Positions 33,610 through 42,889 of a stretch of DNA of 64,000 nucleotides are shown one piece after another. Under the pieces are notes generated by a model. That model was given only the letters and a program-made list of their open reading frames with translations, searched no databases and had not been told where the DNA came from. Origin of the DNA: CAZAFC01 sp964484675 (lineage in GTDB: Bacteria; Patescibacteriota; Saccharimonadia; Saccharimonadales; UBA4665); contig CAZAFC010000001.1 in NCBI GenBank assembly GCA_964484675.1, positions 1 through 64,000 on the forward strand, read 5' to 3'. Every line of letters starts with the position of its first letter. Position 1 is the first letter of the stretch. A program made the position numbers and the translations under genes.

Positions 33610-34518
33610 ATGGATATCGCGATCAATATTGAAAAGTTGACGAAGCAATATGGTTCGTTCGTTGCGCTTGATTCCCTCACGCTGCAGGTCAAAAAAGGCG
33701 AAATCTTGGGCTATCTCGGCCCGAACGGCGCCGGCAAAACGACCACGATTCGCACACTGCTCGGGCTGATACACTCGACATCGGGGCGAGCAGAAATCTT
33801 CGGCCTCGACACCCAAACGCACAAAGTTGAAGCGCACAAACGCCTGGCGTATGTGCCGGGCGAGGCCACCTTTTGGCCGTCGCTCACCGGCGCCGAAACG
33901 CTGCATTTGCTCAGCAAAGTCCACGGCCAAACCGACCTCGCGTATCAGCAGGAGCTCATCAAGCGTTTTCAGTTTGACGCGAGCAAAAAGGTGCGTACAT
34001 ATTCCAAAGGCAACCGCCAAAAGGTGAATCTGATCGCGGCGCTGGCGACGCGCGCCGACTTGCTCATCATGGACGAGCCGACCAGCGGGCTCGACCCGAT
34101 CATGGAGCAAGCGTTCAAGCAAAGTGTTTTGGAGGCAAAAGCCAACGGACAAACGGTGTTTTTGTCGTCACATATTTTGGAAGAAGTCGAGGCGCTGTGC
34201 GATAGGCTGGCGATTTTGCGCGGCGGCAAACTCGCCGAGCTCGGCACGCTGGCCGAGATGCGCCATTTGTCGGCCGTGTCGGTTGAAGCGACCTTTGACA
34301 CGGTTCCGCCAGATGTCAGTCAGGTACCTGGCGTGACCAACATGCGTGTTGCCGGCCGCCTGCTTAGCTGCCAGATTCAGGGGCCCATCGAGCCGCTGCT
34401 CAAAGTGCTGGTAGCAGCGCACCCCAAGACGCTGCTCAGCCGCGAGCCCTCGCTCGAGGAGCTTTTCTTGTCATTGTATGGCGACAAAGACGTGCGCAAA
34501 GAAGAAGTAGCCGCATGA
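33610..34518 (+). CDS. ABC-2 exporter, ATP-binding subunit
   Basis: A 302-residue ATPase: Walker A GPNGAGKTTTIRTLLG, a signature YSKGNRQK (the usual ABC-2 variant of LSGGQ), Walker B LLIMDEPTSGLDP and H-loop SSHILEEVE, then a C-terminal domain of about 80 residues. GGAGGTG at the end of the protease gene provides the ribosome-binding site. The stop overlaps the permease start as ATGA. It should energise export by the next gene product. Confidence 0.93.
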   Translation: MDIAINIEKLTKQYGSFVALDSLTLQVKKGEILGYLGPNGAGKTTTIRTLLGLIHSTSGRAEIFGLDTQTHKVEAHKRLAYVPGEATFWPSLTGAETLHLLSKVHGQTDLAYQQELIKRFQFDASKKVRTYSKGNRQKVNLIAALATRADLLIMDEPTSGLDPIMEQAFKQSVLEAKANGQTVFLSSHILEEVEALCDRLAILRGGKLAELGTLAEMRHLSAVSVEATFDTVPPDVSQVPGVTNMRVAGRLLSCQIQGPIEPLLKVLVAAHPKTLLSREPSLEELFLSLYGDKDVRKEEVAA

Positions 34519-36200
34519 GCGTGGACACTTCAGCCAGTCCGAGCATGGGCGTTGCCGACGCCGTAGCACCCGAGCGCCGGATGCGGCGATTTCGCTCACC
34601 CGAGACAGTTATTATGCGCTTTGTCGCCCGCCGCACGGTACGGAGTGCGGCCTTTTGGGCGATCATTTTCGGTGCATTTGTTGCTTCCAAATCCGCAGGC
34701 TATGCCAGCGCCTATCCGACGCTCAAAGATCGGCTGAACCTCAGTGCGACCTTCGGCAATAACGTCGGCTTGAGCGCCCTTTTCGGCGTGCCGCACAAGA
34801 TCGAGACTGTTGCCGGATTCACCATCTGGAACACGCTGTCGGTGATGATGATCGTCGGTGCCATCTGGGCATTTTTGCTGGCGACCAGGACATTTCGCGG
34901 CGAAGAGGACGCCGGCCGGTGGGAAATGCTCCTGGCCGGGCACACCACGGCCCGCCGCGCGACCGCCAATGCTTTGGTTGGGCTGGGCTTGAGCTTGAGC
35001 GCGTTGTATGCAGTGGCCGCAGCAGCGTTCATTTTGGTGGGCAAGATTCACGCCGTAGATTTTGGCGTGCAGGCAGCGCTCTTTTTTGCGCTGGCGGCAA
35101 CATCGGGCGCAGCGATGTTCGTGTCGATCGGCGCGCTATGCAGCCAGCTCATGCCGACACGCAGCCGAGCAGCGAGCCTGGCGGCCGGTGTTTTCGGACT
35201 CAGTTTTTTGCTGCGAGCCATGGCCAGCATCACAAGCGCCCATTGGCTGCTCAACCTTAGCCCGCTCGGCTGGATCGACAAACTCCAGCCATTATATGGC
35301 AGTCAGCCGGTCTGGCTTGTGCCGATTATTTGCCTAACGCTCGCCCTGAGCATTGTCAGTATCATGCTCGCAGGCACGCGCGATCTTGGCGCTAGCTTAA
35401 TCTCCGACCACGATAGCGCGCCGGCGCACACGAGCCTGCTCGGCTCGCCCTTCGGCGCCGCCGTCCGGCTCACCCGTGTCACGACACTGAGCTGGCTGGC
35501 TACCACCACTGCCTTTGCACTGTTTTTTGGCCTGCTCACTAAGTCCGCGACACAGGCGTTCAGTCAATCGAGCGGCTTGCAGCACCGGATTAATGGCGTG
35601 ATTTCAGCGCCAACCTTCGGCGCCAAAACCTTTTTGGGTGTCGTCTTTTTCTTGCTTATGCCTTTGCTGATGGCGTTCGCAGCGAGCAGCATTGGGCACG
35701 TACGCGAAGATGAAGCGCAGGGCTATCTCGATAATTTTTTGGTGCGGCCGGTAAGTCGCCTGCGCTGGCTGTGGAGCCGAGTCATGCTCATTGTGCTTGG
35801 CATTGTGGTGGCCGGCTGGCTGAGTGGCGTTGGCGTGTGGGCCGGCACAGCGAGCCAGCACACCGACATCGGTTTTGGCACACTTTTCACGGCGGCGAGC
35901 AATATCATCGCGCCCGCACTGTTGACGCTGGGTGTCGGTATTTTCGCGCTGGGCATCGTGCCCCGCCTGACCACAGTGCTCGCGTACAGCCTTATTGCGT
36001 GGTCATTTCTGATCGAAATCGTCAGCTCCGGGCTGCACCTCAATCACTGGCTGCTCGACACTTCGGTGCTGCACCACGTGTCACTTGCCCCGGCCAGCAA
36101 CCCCAATTGGCACGCCGACGCCGCACTGGCGGCAATTGCGCTCGCGCTGTGCTTGATCGGCGGCCTGGCCTTCAATCGCCGCGACTTGGCAAACGAGTAA
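34515..36200 (+). CDS. ABC-2 exporter, membrane subunit
   Basis: A 561-residue protein with roughly twelve hydrophobic segments in two halves, consistent with a fused double permease of the ABC-2/antibiotic-export type (FRGEEDAGRWEMLLAGHTTARR and HVREDEAQGYLDNFLVRPVSRLRW are the paired amphipathic coupling segments, both containing the E-D-x-x-G pattern). Translationally coupled to the ATPase by ATGA. Substrate unknown. Confidence 0.85.
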   Translation: MSVDTSASPSMGVADAVAPERRMRRFRSPETVIMRFVARRTVRSAAFWAIIFGAFVASKSAGYASAYPTLKDRLNLSATFGNNVGLSALFGVPHKIETVAGFTIWNTLSVMMIVGAIWAFLLATRTFRGEEDAGRWEMLLAGHTTARRATANALVGLGLSLSALYAVAAAAFILVGKIHAVDFGVQAALFFALAATSGAAMFVSIGALCSQLMPTRSRAASLAAGVFGLSFLLRAMASITSAHWLLNLSPLGWIDKLQPLYGSQPVWLVPIICLTLALSIVSIMLAGTRDLGASLISDHDSAPAHTSLLGSPFGAAVRLTRVTTLSWLATTTAFALFFGLLTKSATQAFSQSSGLQHRINGVISAPTFGAKTFLGVVFFLLMPLLMAFAASSIGHVREDEAQGYLDNFLVRPVSRLRWLWSRVMLIVLGIVVAGWLSGVGVWAGTASQHTDIGFGTLFTAASNIIAPALLTLGVGIFALGIVPRLTTVLAYSLIAWSFLIEIVSSGLHLNHWLLDTSVLHHVSLAPASNPNWHADAALAAIALALCLIGGLAFNRRDLANE

Positions 36201-36298
36201 TTTCGCAGCTAGGCACGATAGGCACAAACCGCCACCATGGTATTGCATCTTTTGCAATGCAAAAGTAGTCGCAGTTTTTGAAGCCGTCGGCGATGTGA

Positions 36299-38089
36299 CT
36301 AGTGGCCTTGCGACATACGCACTTCGCGGATCATCCAATCTTGCACATTGTCGAAGCGCTGCACGTCAGCGTTAATCGTGTGCTCAGTAAGCCCATACAC
36401 CGGCCCGCGCGTGATATACAAAAACCGTGGCTGGTACAAGCCAACAGCCGGCGCATCTGCCTGCCATGCCTGCTGAAACGGTTGATATTTGATTGCCCGC
36501 AAACTCGCATCCAGCCGAGTGCGACCCGCCTCAAGCGAAGCGTCGGCCGCCGCTGATTGATAATTCGAGAAGTTGAGCTGACTCGTGGAGCGACTGTCGG
36601 CCTGGCTGCTGTCCCAGTAGGCGAATACGTCTGGATCCACCCCGATCGAAATGCCATAGAGCAGCGCCTCATAAGTGTGATACGCGAGCGCCGCCTGAAA
36701 ATCAGTGTCGTTCTGGAGTACGAGCTGCACGTCGGCGCCCGCGGCGCGCCACTGCCGCTGGAGCTCACGAGCTACGCGGGGGTAATCACCACTGTCTTGG
36801 GCGTACAATTTGAAGCTCAGCGGCGTGCCAGCCTTCGTCCGGATACCATTATTGCCACGCGCCCAGCCGGCAGCATCGAGCAGACTATTGGCGCTTGCCA
36901 AGTCGAATCCGGCCTGTGCGTAGCCCGCATTGTAGCCGAGCTGGCCCTGCAAAAGCGGCCCGCGCACTGGCGAAGCCGGGTAGCCGAGATTACGCAAAAT
37001 ACTGAGCGTGTCGGTCGCCCGCACCAGCGCCTGACGCACTTGCTTGTCGGCCAAAACACCTTGGTTTGTCTGGAAAAAACTCATCACTTCGGCCGAAAAC
37101 TGCATGCTGTAGCTGCGAACGTTCGCTTCGTGAGCTAGCTGCGGCGGCATACTGCTCAGGCCAGCCATCGCCGTCAGCTCCTCGCGCTTAAAGCTGGCAA
37201 TCATCGAATCCTGATCGCCAAACGCCCGCACCACAAATTCACTCAGCTTTGGCGCGCCAGCGTGATACTCCGCAAACGGGCTCAGCGCAATTTGCGCCGA
37301 TGCCGTGTCGCCAGAGGTGTTCGCATCCTGAATCGCCTGCCAGCGGAACGGCCCGGCACCAATCGGATTAGCAGTATTGAACTGCGCCGTTCGCAAATTG
37401 GCAGGGGTGATATTTTTGAGCACATGCTCCGGAACAATGCCATTCGTCAGCGAATACATGAACGAGCTGAGCGGATTTGGCAGCGCAAATGTCACGGTCG
37501 TCGGGTTTGGCGCCGCGACCGTAATGCCCTGCCAGCTCGATCGCAGCGGCGAATCAACCGCCGGATTCTCGATACTCTGATAAGTGAAGGCAACGTCCGC
37601 AGCCGTTAGCCGCGCGCCATCCTGCCACAACAAATCCGGCCGCAAATGCACTGTGTACACCGTGCCACTCGCGTCAACGTCATAATGATCCTGCGCCAAA
37701 TCGCCCACCAACTGGTTCTGATCATTATAGGAAAACAAGCCGGCAAAAATCAGATGCGACACTGCGGCATCGACTGGCGCCGTGGCAAACAGCGGATTAG
37801 CCGTAGTGAATGAACCGACAATGCCCTCGGTGTACACGCCGCCCGGCGCTGGCTGAATGGTCTGATAATAATTGCCGAGCGCCCGAATCTGCGCCACCAG
37901 AATCCCGCCGAGCAGCACAAACAGCAATAGCCAACTCGCCACGAATCGCCGCACGGCCACGAGCCGCTCAAACCGCTTAAAAAGATGCTGATCGAGCTGT
38001 GCTTCAGCCTGTTGGCCAAATTCCGAAACCTGACGCTGGCGAATGCGCACGCCGCGCCGAATGCGTAACTTGAAAGCTCGGCTAATCAC
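36299..38089 (-). CDS. Peptide/nickel ABC-type solute-binding protein
   Basis: A 596-residue family 5 extracellular solute-binding protein. It has a long basic N-terminus, one anchor helix (about 49-67, ASWLLLFVLLGGILVAQI), then the SBP fold: YTEGIVGSFTTANPLFATAPVD, HLRPDLLWQDGARLTAADVAFTYQSI, QVRQALVRATDTLSIL, RVARELQRQWRAAGADVQL. Such proteins usually feed oligopeptides to an ABC importer, but no importer genes are adjacent. The GTG start lies 13 bases after the secG stop, in the YvlD-SecG operon. Confidence 0.85.
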   Translation of the reverse strand: MISRAFKLRIRRGVRIRQRQVSEFGQQAEAQLDQHLFKRFERLVAVRRFVASWLLLFVLLGGILVAQIRALGNYYQTIQPAPGGVYTEGIVGSFTTANPLFATAPVDAAVSHLIFAGLFSYNDQNQLVGDLAQDHYDVDASGTVYTVHLRPDLLWQDGARLTAADVAFTYQSIENPAVDSPLRSSWQGITVAAPNPTTVTFALPNPLSSFMYSLTNGIVPEHVLKNITPANLRTAQFNTANPIGAGPFRWQAIQDANTSGDTASAQIALSPFAEYHAGAPKLSEFVVRAFGDQDSMIASFKREELTAMAGLSSMPPQLAHEANVRSYSMQFSAEVMSFFQTNQGVLADKQVRQALVRATDTLSILRNLGYPASPVRGPLLQGQLGYNAGYAQAGFDLASANSLLDAAGWARGNNGIRTKAGTPLSFKLYAQDSGDYPRVARELQRQWRAAGADVQLVLQNDTDFQAALAYHTYEALLYGISIGVDPDVFAYWDSSQADSRSTSQLNFSNYQSAAADASLEAGRTRLDASLRAIKYQPFQQAWQADAPAVGLYQPRFLYITRGPVYGLTEHTINADVQRFDNVQDWMIREVRMSQGH

Positions 38090-38102
38090 GCTCGCACGCC
38101 CC

Positions 38103-38318
38103 TTACGAGACCACGATGCCCAAAATTAGCGAAGCCGCAAACACAATTGCCACCACAATCGTCAGCTGAAAAATCGTCTTATCCGTGCCGCGCCGAACGG
38201 TATTTACTTCGCCCGCGCCGCCCAAGCCAGCGCCCAGGCTTGCGCCGCGCGTTTGTACCAAAATGAGCAAGCTCATCAGGAGCACGCTGCCGATCGCGAT
38301 GTAGTTAAAAATGCTCAT
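38103..38318 (-). CDS. secG: Preprotein translocase subunit SecG
   Basis: A 71-residue protein with two membrane helices and the conserved loop ILVQTRGASLGAGLGGAGEVNTVRRGTDK, as in SecG. It assists the SecYEG channel. Its ATG follows the YvlD stop by four bases; GGAGG lies eleven bases upstream inside the YvlD gene. Confidence 0.92.
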   Translation of the reverse strand: MSIFNYIAIGSVLLMSLLILVQTRGASLGAGLGGAGEVNTVRRGTDKTIFQLTIVVAIVFAASLILGIVVS

Positions 38319-38322
38319 GCCG

Positions 38323-38694
38323 TTAGCGGCCTCCGTTTTCCAAAATAGCAGTCACCAAATAGTTTACCAGGCCGATGACCATTCCGGCAAGAATTGCTGC
38401 CCAAAAATTCGTCACATGCAGCGGCGTATACAACTTGCTCACCACAAACACCATCAGGCCGTTGATGATAATCATGAATAGTCCGAGGCTCAGCAAAATC
38501 GCGGGCAGGCTCAAGATCACGACAATCGGCCGCAAAATAGCGTTCACCACCGCGAGCACCAGCCCGGCGATAATAATGACATGCAACTCGCTGTTGTACG
38601 TGATGTGCGAACCCAGCAGCCCGGCGGCCACCCACAATCCCAGACTGCAAACCAGCCAGCGCACCAGAAACCGATAGAAAAAACTTTGATTCAT
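38323..38694 (-). CDS. YvlD-type (phage holin family 4) membrane protein
   Basis: A 123-residue protein with four membrane segments and the typical AVVNAILRPIVVILSLPAILLSLGLFMIIINGLMVFVVSKL stretch of the PF04020 / YvlD family. Despite the family name there is no lysis context; these are common chromosomal membrane proteins of unknown role. TACAAT lies 15 bases before the ATG, leaving a very short leader. Confidence 0.85.
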   Translation of the reverse strand: MNQSFFYRFLVRWLVCSLGLWVAAGLLGSHITYNSELHVIIIAGLVLAVVNAILRPIVVILSLPAILLSLGLFMIIINGLMVFVVSKLYTPLHVTNFWAAILAGMVIGLVNYLVTAILENGGR

Positions 38695-38833
38695 GTTCTG
38701 GGTGATATTGTAGCACTTTTTCCATAGTCGCGCGCAGATTCATCCACAGACTCAAGAAAACCAGAATGGCCTCAGACAATCAACATACAAGACAATAAAG
38801 GATGCTGCGCGCACATGCCGAATGCGCCAAAAC

Positions 38834-39484
38834 CTATCGCCGGCGGCGCTCAATCTTCGCTCGAGTTTCCAGAAATTCCCGTACAAAATCATCAAACACC
38901 GGGCCATACTCATCCATAAACCGCGACACCCCTGGAAGTCCATCGTACAAAACAGCGTTCTTCTGCAAATCCCGCGCAAGCAGTCGTTTCCATGTAATCT
39001 TCGGTGCATTTTTCTTTGGAGACAGACGAAACGCCACCTCAGCGTCAGAGGGCTGCTGACGGCGCACGTTCTGCAAAACAGCGTAAGGATTGAGTTCGTG
39101 GAGCCCACTACAGAACTGCGCAATATACGCTGGGCGGGGGATTTCATGAGCCGGCAAATGCAAATCCTCAAACGCCTGCGTGATCTCCAGGCGCTTCCGC
39201 TGACCTATCCGCGCAAGCGCTTGACAATGAAACAGCCCGACCACGAACAGATCACGTACATGCGAAATACCGTGCGCTTGCAACAAATTTCGCGACCGGC
39301 CAGAGAGATTAAGCTGGTGCGCCTCGATCGGCGTGTCAAGCCGGAGCGCTGGCGGCTCGCACTCGACAGCCGCCGGCAAAACCACGGCTGCCACGAACTC
39401 ACGAGCATGCACCCCGCCGCCAAACACCTCACCAACGCCCTTCGACGGATCGAAGGGCGACATACGCTCGCCTGTTTTGTGCAT
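38834..39484 (-). CDS. Orphan RNA-polymerase-alpha-CTD-like protein, leaderless
   Basis: A 216-residue protein. Residues about 57-110 (LNLSGRSRNLLQAHGISHVRDLF ... LARIGQRKRLEITQAFEDL) follow the alpha-CTD/HhH pattern (LxLSxRxxNxLKxxGIxTVxDLL...IxxxGxxxLxEIxxxLxxL). The C-terminal 100 residues (KITWKRLLARDLQKNAVLYDG, FDDFVREFLETRAKIERRRR) are unrecognised and basic. No alpha NTD is present. TG-C-TAAGGT ends seven bases before ATG 39484. Possible promoter- or RNAP-associated factor; function inferred only from the domain. Confidence 0.6.
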   Translation of the reverse strand: MHKTGERMSPFDPSKGVGEVFGGGVHAREFVAAVVLPAAVECEPPALRLDTPIEAHQLNLSGRSRNLLQAHGISHVRDLFVVGLFHCQALARIGQRKRLEITQAFEDLHLPAHEIPRPAYIAQFCSGLHELNPYAVLQNVRRQQPSDAEVAFRLSPKKNAPKITWKRLLARDLQKNAVLYDGLPGVSRFMDEYGPVFDDFVREFLETRAKIERRRR

Positions 39485-39578
39485 CAAATGCACCTTAGCA
39501 CAGGCTGGTGGCAATGCCAACTCGCCCAAAAAACCAAAGTCAAGAAGCGGCCTACGCAAAAAAACAGCGCCGCGCCAG

Positions 39579-40814
39579 CTACAGCGCGCGCGGCAAACGA
39601 TCGCTCAAAATGCGAATGCCTTCTGGCGTAATGAGCACGTCGTCTTCGATGCGCACGCCGATGTCCTCATCGCGGATGTACATACCGGGCTCGACGGTTA
39701 GCACCATGCCAGGCTCAAGCGGCCGGGCATAATCGCCGACGTCGTGCGTGTCGAGCCCGAGAAAATGCGACGTCGGGTGTGGATAAAATTGCCGCACAGC
39801 GTCCCGATCGATACTCTTAATGAGCCCAAGCTCACGCAATTTCTCGCCCATAAATTGCTCGATCTGCTCTTCGTACGCGTGGATAACGACGCCGGGGCGA
39901 AGGAGCGAAAACGCGAACGCCTGCACGGCCAGCACAGCATCGAATACTTGCTGCTGGCGGCGCGACGGCCGCTCGCCGAGGCTCACCGTCCGCGTGATAT
40001 CGGCCGCGTAATTGCAATATTCAGCCCCCACGTCGAGGGTCAGCAAATCGCCTCGCGCTAGCGGCGCTTCATTTTTGACATTATGCAGCACACAAGCACG
40101 CTCGCCGCTGGCAACGATCGGGCTGAAGGCATGGCCGGCCGTTTGGCGGCGAAATCCGCGCGTTATGTCGGCCTCCACTTCATATTCGTACGCATATTTC
40201 GCGAGCTGGGACGGTCGAGTCACAACCTTAAGTGTGTCGATCGTGATGTCGATCGCCCGCTGAATTGCCGCAAGCTCAACCGGCTGTTTCACCATCCGCA
40301 TCCGCGTCACATGCTGCCGGACATCAAGCAGCTCTAGCTCAGCGTTCACCTGCTTCATACGCTGCATAAGCTGTGCTCGCGCCGGATTGCTAAACATGCC
40401 GAACTCTTCGATATACACCGGAGCCGCGCTCAATGTCGCCGCATGCTGCACACGCTTCAGGCGCGCCTCAAGCTGACGCCAGCCGTCTTTTTCGTTCATG
40501 ATGTCAGAAACTCCCGAACGCTGCTCAAGCTCGTGCAGATCGACGGCGCCATCAAACACCGCGCGCCGATCGTCACGGCCGGGCACAATCAAGTATTCCT
40601 TGCCGCGGTCCATCACCAAAATAACGCCGGGCTCGTCGATGCCCGTGAGATACCAAAAATGTCCGTCCTGCCGAAACGGAAATGTTTGATCGGCATTGCG
40701 CTGGAGCGCGCCGTTGGCCGTGAGCACAATCGGTGCCGTACCGGTGAAAAGTTCTCGCAGCCGCGCGCGGTTACCAGCAAAAAACGCGCTATCAAACTCA
40801 GGCTCGTCAGACAT
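39579..40814 (-). CDS. pepP: Xaa-Pro aminopeptidase (M24B)
   Basis: A 411-residue metallopeptidase that removes N-terminal residues before proline. The N-terminal creatinase-like domain (about 1-165) precedes the pita-bread domain with the metal ligands Asp in LTLDVGAEYCNYAADITRT, His in YPHPTSHFLGLDTHDVGDY, and Glu in LTVEPGMYI and IRIEDDVLIT. TG-C-TACGCT lies six bases before ATG 40814, so I use that start instead of the upstream 40832. Confidence 0.93.
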   Translation of the reverse strand: MSDEPEFDSAFFAGNRARLRELFTGTAPIVLTANGALQRNADQTFPFRQDGHFWYLTGIDEPGVILVMDRGKEYLIVPGRDDRRAVFDGAVDLHELEQRSGVSDIMNEKDGWRQLEARLKRVQHAATLSAAPVYIEEFGMFSNPARAQLMQRMKQVNAELELLDVRQHVTRMRMVKQPVELAAIQRAIDITIDTLKVVTRPSQLAKYAYEYEVEADITRGFRRQTAGHAFSPIVASGERACVLHNVKNEAPLARGDLLTLDVGAEYCNYAADITRTVSLGERPSRRQQQVFDAVLAVQAFAFSLLRPGVVIHAYEEQIEQFMGEKLRELGLIKSIDRDAVRQFYPHPTSHFLGLDTHDVGDYARPLEPGMVLTVEPGMYIRDEDIGVRIEDDVLITPEGIRILSDRLPRAL

Positions 40815-40820
40815 ACATCT

Positions 40821-40829
40821 AGCGTAGCA
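40821..40829 (-). promoter_or_regulatory. Extended -10 promoter, leaderless pepP
   Basis: TGC-TACGCT on the minus strand, six bases before the aminopeptidase ATG. Confidence 0.65.
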
Positions 40830-40977
40830 CACCTGCGCAAGCCTGGCTCAATCACTCTTTTGGCGATCGGCGTTTTTATTCGCTGTTGCCGCACTCGGCT
40901 GAGATTGTATGCGCGTTTTATACGCTATTAACCGTTCCTTGCTGTCAAAACTGCTCTTTTTTGGGCTTGCCAGCGCG

Positions 40978-40986
40978 TGGTATACT
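40978..40986 (+). promoter_or_regulatory. Extended -10 promoter, leaderless
   Basis: TGG-TATACT, six bases before ATG 40993. No good -35 is present, as expected for an extended -10. Confidence 0.75.
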
Positions 40987-40992
40987 TCGGCT

Positions 40993-41712
40993 ATGCAGCT
41001 TTTGCTTAAAGTCCGACTGAGCATCTTTTTCTTCCTTCTGCTGGCGTTTTATCTCTGTATATCGTTTTCGATTCACAGCCGCACATTGTCGCCTGCTGCA
41101 CTGACACTTTTTTCGGTGAACTCATTTTTATATGGATTTTACATTTCACCAATTTTGGGTAGCCAAAAGCAGCGCATCGAGGACCTTTCGCGGATTATTC
41201 GCGCCGAGAGTAACGCATTATTCGATATGCTTATCAAAACCAAAAAGCTGCCACGCCATTCGCGCAATACATTGCAGGCCAAATTCACCGCCTACGTCCA
41301 GGCCTGTGTCGCCCAGCGGCGGCCGGCCGAAGGCGAAGACGAATATGAGCAGCTCATTTCATATTGCCTCGAATACGACGGCGAACAGCCCGAAATCGTC
41401 GAGAAGATTCTCGGCGGTCTGGTGGCCAATCAGGCCAATCGCTCGCAGCTGGCCATGCAGCTGGGTAACAATGTTTTTAATAATGAATGGTGGATTATTC
41501 TCGTGCTATTCAGCATCACCGACGGATTCGTGTTGTTCTTGAGCGTGCAAAACAGCCCGCTGCTGAATTTCGTCAAGGCGCTGCTATGCACCGGCCTCAC
41601 CATGTTGCTGCTGAATTTGCTCAAACTTAGCACGCTTACTCACAAAAAAGCGCGGCACATCTGGGATCCGCTCGAAAAGCTCGAAACCAGTCGTTTTCGT
41701 CGCACGGATTAG
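40993..41712 (+). CDS. DUF4239-like (bestrophin-like) membrane protein, leaderless
   Basis: A 239-residue protein with two N-terminal membrane helices (LSIFFFLLLAFYLCISF; LTLFSVNSFLYGFYISPIL), a helical cytoplasmic domain (about 55-165) and two C-terminal helices (WWIILVLFSITDGFVLFLSV; ALLCTGLTMLLLNLL). The layout resembles DUF4239/bestrophin-like channels, a weak assignment. The frame is open upstream to 40909, but the promoter decides for ATG 40993. Confidence 0.7.
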   Translation: MQLLLKVRLSIFFFLLLAFYLCISFSIHSRTLSPAALTLFSVNSFLYGFYISPILGSQKQRIEDLSRIIRAESNALFDMLIKTKKLPRHSRNTLQAKFTAYVQACVAQRRPAEGEDEYEQLISYCLEYDGEQPEIVEKILGGLVANQANRSQLAMQLGNNVFNNEWWIILVLFSITDGFVLFLSVQNSPLLNFVKALLCTGLTMLLLNLLKLSTLTHKKARHIWDPLEKLETSRFRRTD

Positions 41713-41915
41713 CCGACACTTTTTCGCTTTCGTTTGTATCTCGCCCGCCTGGATGAGCGCTGCCGGGGGACTGGCGTTGACAAACGGATTCACTGATGCC
41801 TAAGATCTATGAGTCGCCATGCATCGCTATGGTCGATGCCCCTTGAAGCCTTGTCCCGTTGCTAATAGTCGGTTTTTGCATAATGAATCCCATTTCCTAC
41901 CCGAAAGGATGCCGC

Positions 41916-42737
41916 ATGTCAAACGACACGTCGAGCAGGCACGACAAACGTACAGGCGCGCTCATCCCCGATCGCCACGAGCTTTGGTTCCGCATCCACA
42001 AAGTTCTGATGGGTGCGTCGGGCACGAGCAAGTTCTGCGAAATGCTCGAGCATGACGCCGGCAAAGAGCTGAACGCCGAAGAAATCGCCATCATGCTCCG
42101 CACGGCTTTCGCCGGAATGATGCTCCACACACCCTACGCTGATCGGCACATTGTCACGCGGCATTCTCTCCGGGAGTTTGCCGCTGCGATCGTTGACGAC
42201 GAGCAGGTGCTTGCCGACGTTATTTGTCGCCTCAGCACCCTCGAGAATAACGAGGAAAAGCCGTCGGGCTATGAGCCCTGCCCGCCGCGGCCCTGGCTCG
42301 GCGAGAGCGCCAAAAGGGAGCTCATCGCCCAAGTCAAGCTGTTCATCCGCGCCTACAGCCAAGAAATCGCTGGCCCAGGCGAGGATCAAACCCTTTGCCG
42401 TTTCAACCTCTATCCGTTCTACAATCAGACTGCCAGCGGCATGTTTCTGGCGTTCAAAGGCGCAAGTCCCAGGCAACTGTGGCTTCCGTGGGGTTTGTGC
42501 AGTCTGGTGACTCGGGTCGACGATCCAGCGCGTGTTGCCGCCTTCCTGGCGAGGCTGGAACTCGAGCGCGTCGTGCCCAATTCTGCTAACATCGGCGATC
42601 TCCACGGCCCGGTGTTTGCCGTGCTCGCGCTCGACGACAAGCCGCTGCACCGGCCAGTCCAGCTCACCGACCACAGGCAGTTCACTTACACCGCTTCAGC
42701 CAAGGAGGAGTGGGAGCGCCTATTCAACCCAGAATAG
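41916..42737 (+). CDS. Hypothetical protein, Shine-Dalgarno class
   Basis: A 273-residue cytoplasmic protein, no membrane segments. The N-terminal half is helical (ELWFRIHKVLMGASGTSKFCEMLEHDAGKELNAEEIAIMLRTAF), the middle is aromatic (CRFNLYPFYNQTASGMFLAFKG), and the C-terminal half is mixed. No family recognised. AAGGATG lies six bases before ATG 41916 and CATAAT about 35 bases before. A dedicated terminator follows at once. Codon choice resembles the other Shine-Dalgarno genes with hairpin ends. Confidence 0.7.
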   Translation: MSNDTSSRHDKRTGALIPDRHELWFRIHKVLMGASGTSKFCEMLEHDAGKELNAEEIAIMLRTAFAGMMLHTPYADRHIVTRHSLREFAAAIVDDEQVLADVICRLSTLENNEEKPSGYEPCPPRPWLGESAKRELIAQVKLFIRAYSQEIAGPGEDQTLCRFNLYPFYNQTASGMFLAFKGASPRQLWLPWGLCSLVTRVDDPARVAAFLARLELERVVPNSANIGDLHGPVFAVLALDDKPLHRPVQLTDHRQFTYTASAKEEWERLFNPE

Positions 42738-42755
42738 CAAGGAGACCAAGAGCTT

Positions 42756-42801
42756 AGTGCGGAAGGATGTTGTGACAACAGCTCACAAAGCCTTCCGCAC
42801 T
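42756..42801 (+). terminator. Terminator
   Basis: AGTGCGGAAGG (42756-42766) pairs perfectly with CCTTCCGCACT (42791-42801), followed by CTTAATTTTTAG. Confidence 0.85.
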
Positions 42802-42889
42802 CTTAATTTTTAGTTATTTATCTGCGGCTGCTATTCTGCATTCTGCGGCCCAAACACGTGCGACTTTTTTGGGGTCATTTCGAGATAAT

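Noticed and set aside
38323..38694. Holin-family gene as evidence of a prophage
   Set aside because: PF04020/YvlD proteins are common chromosomal membrane proteins, and no phage structural or lysis genes are near.
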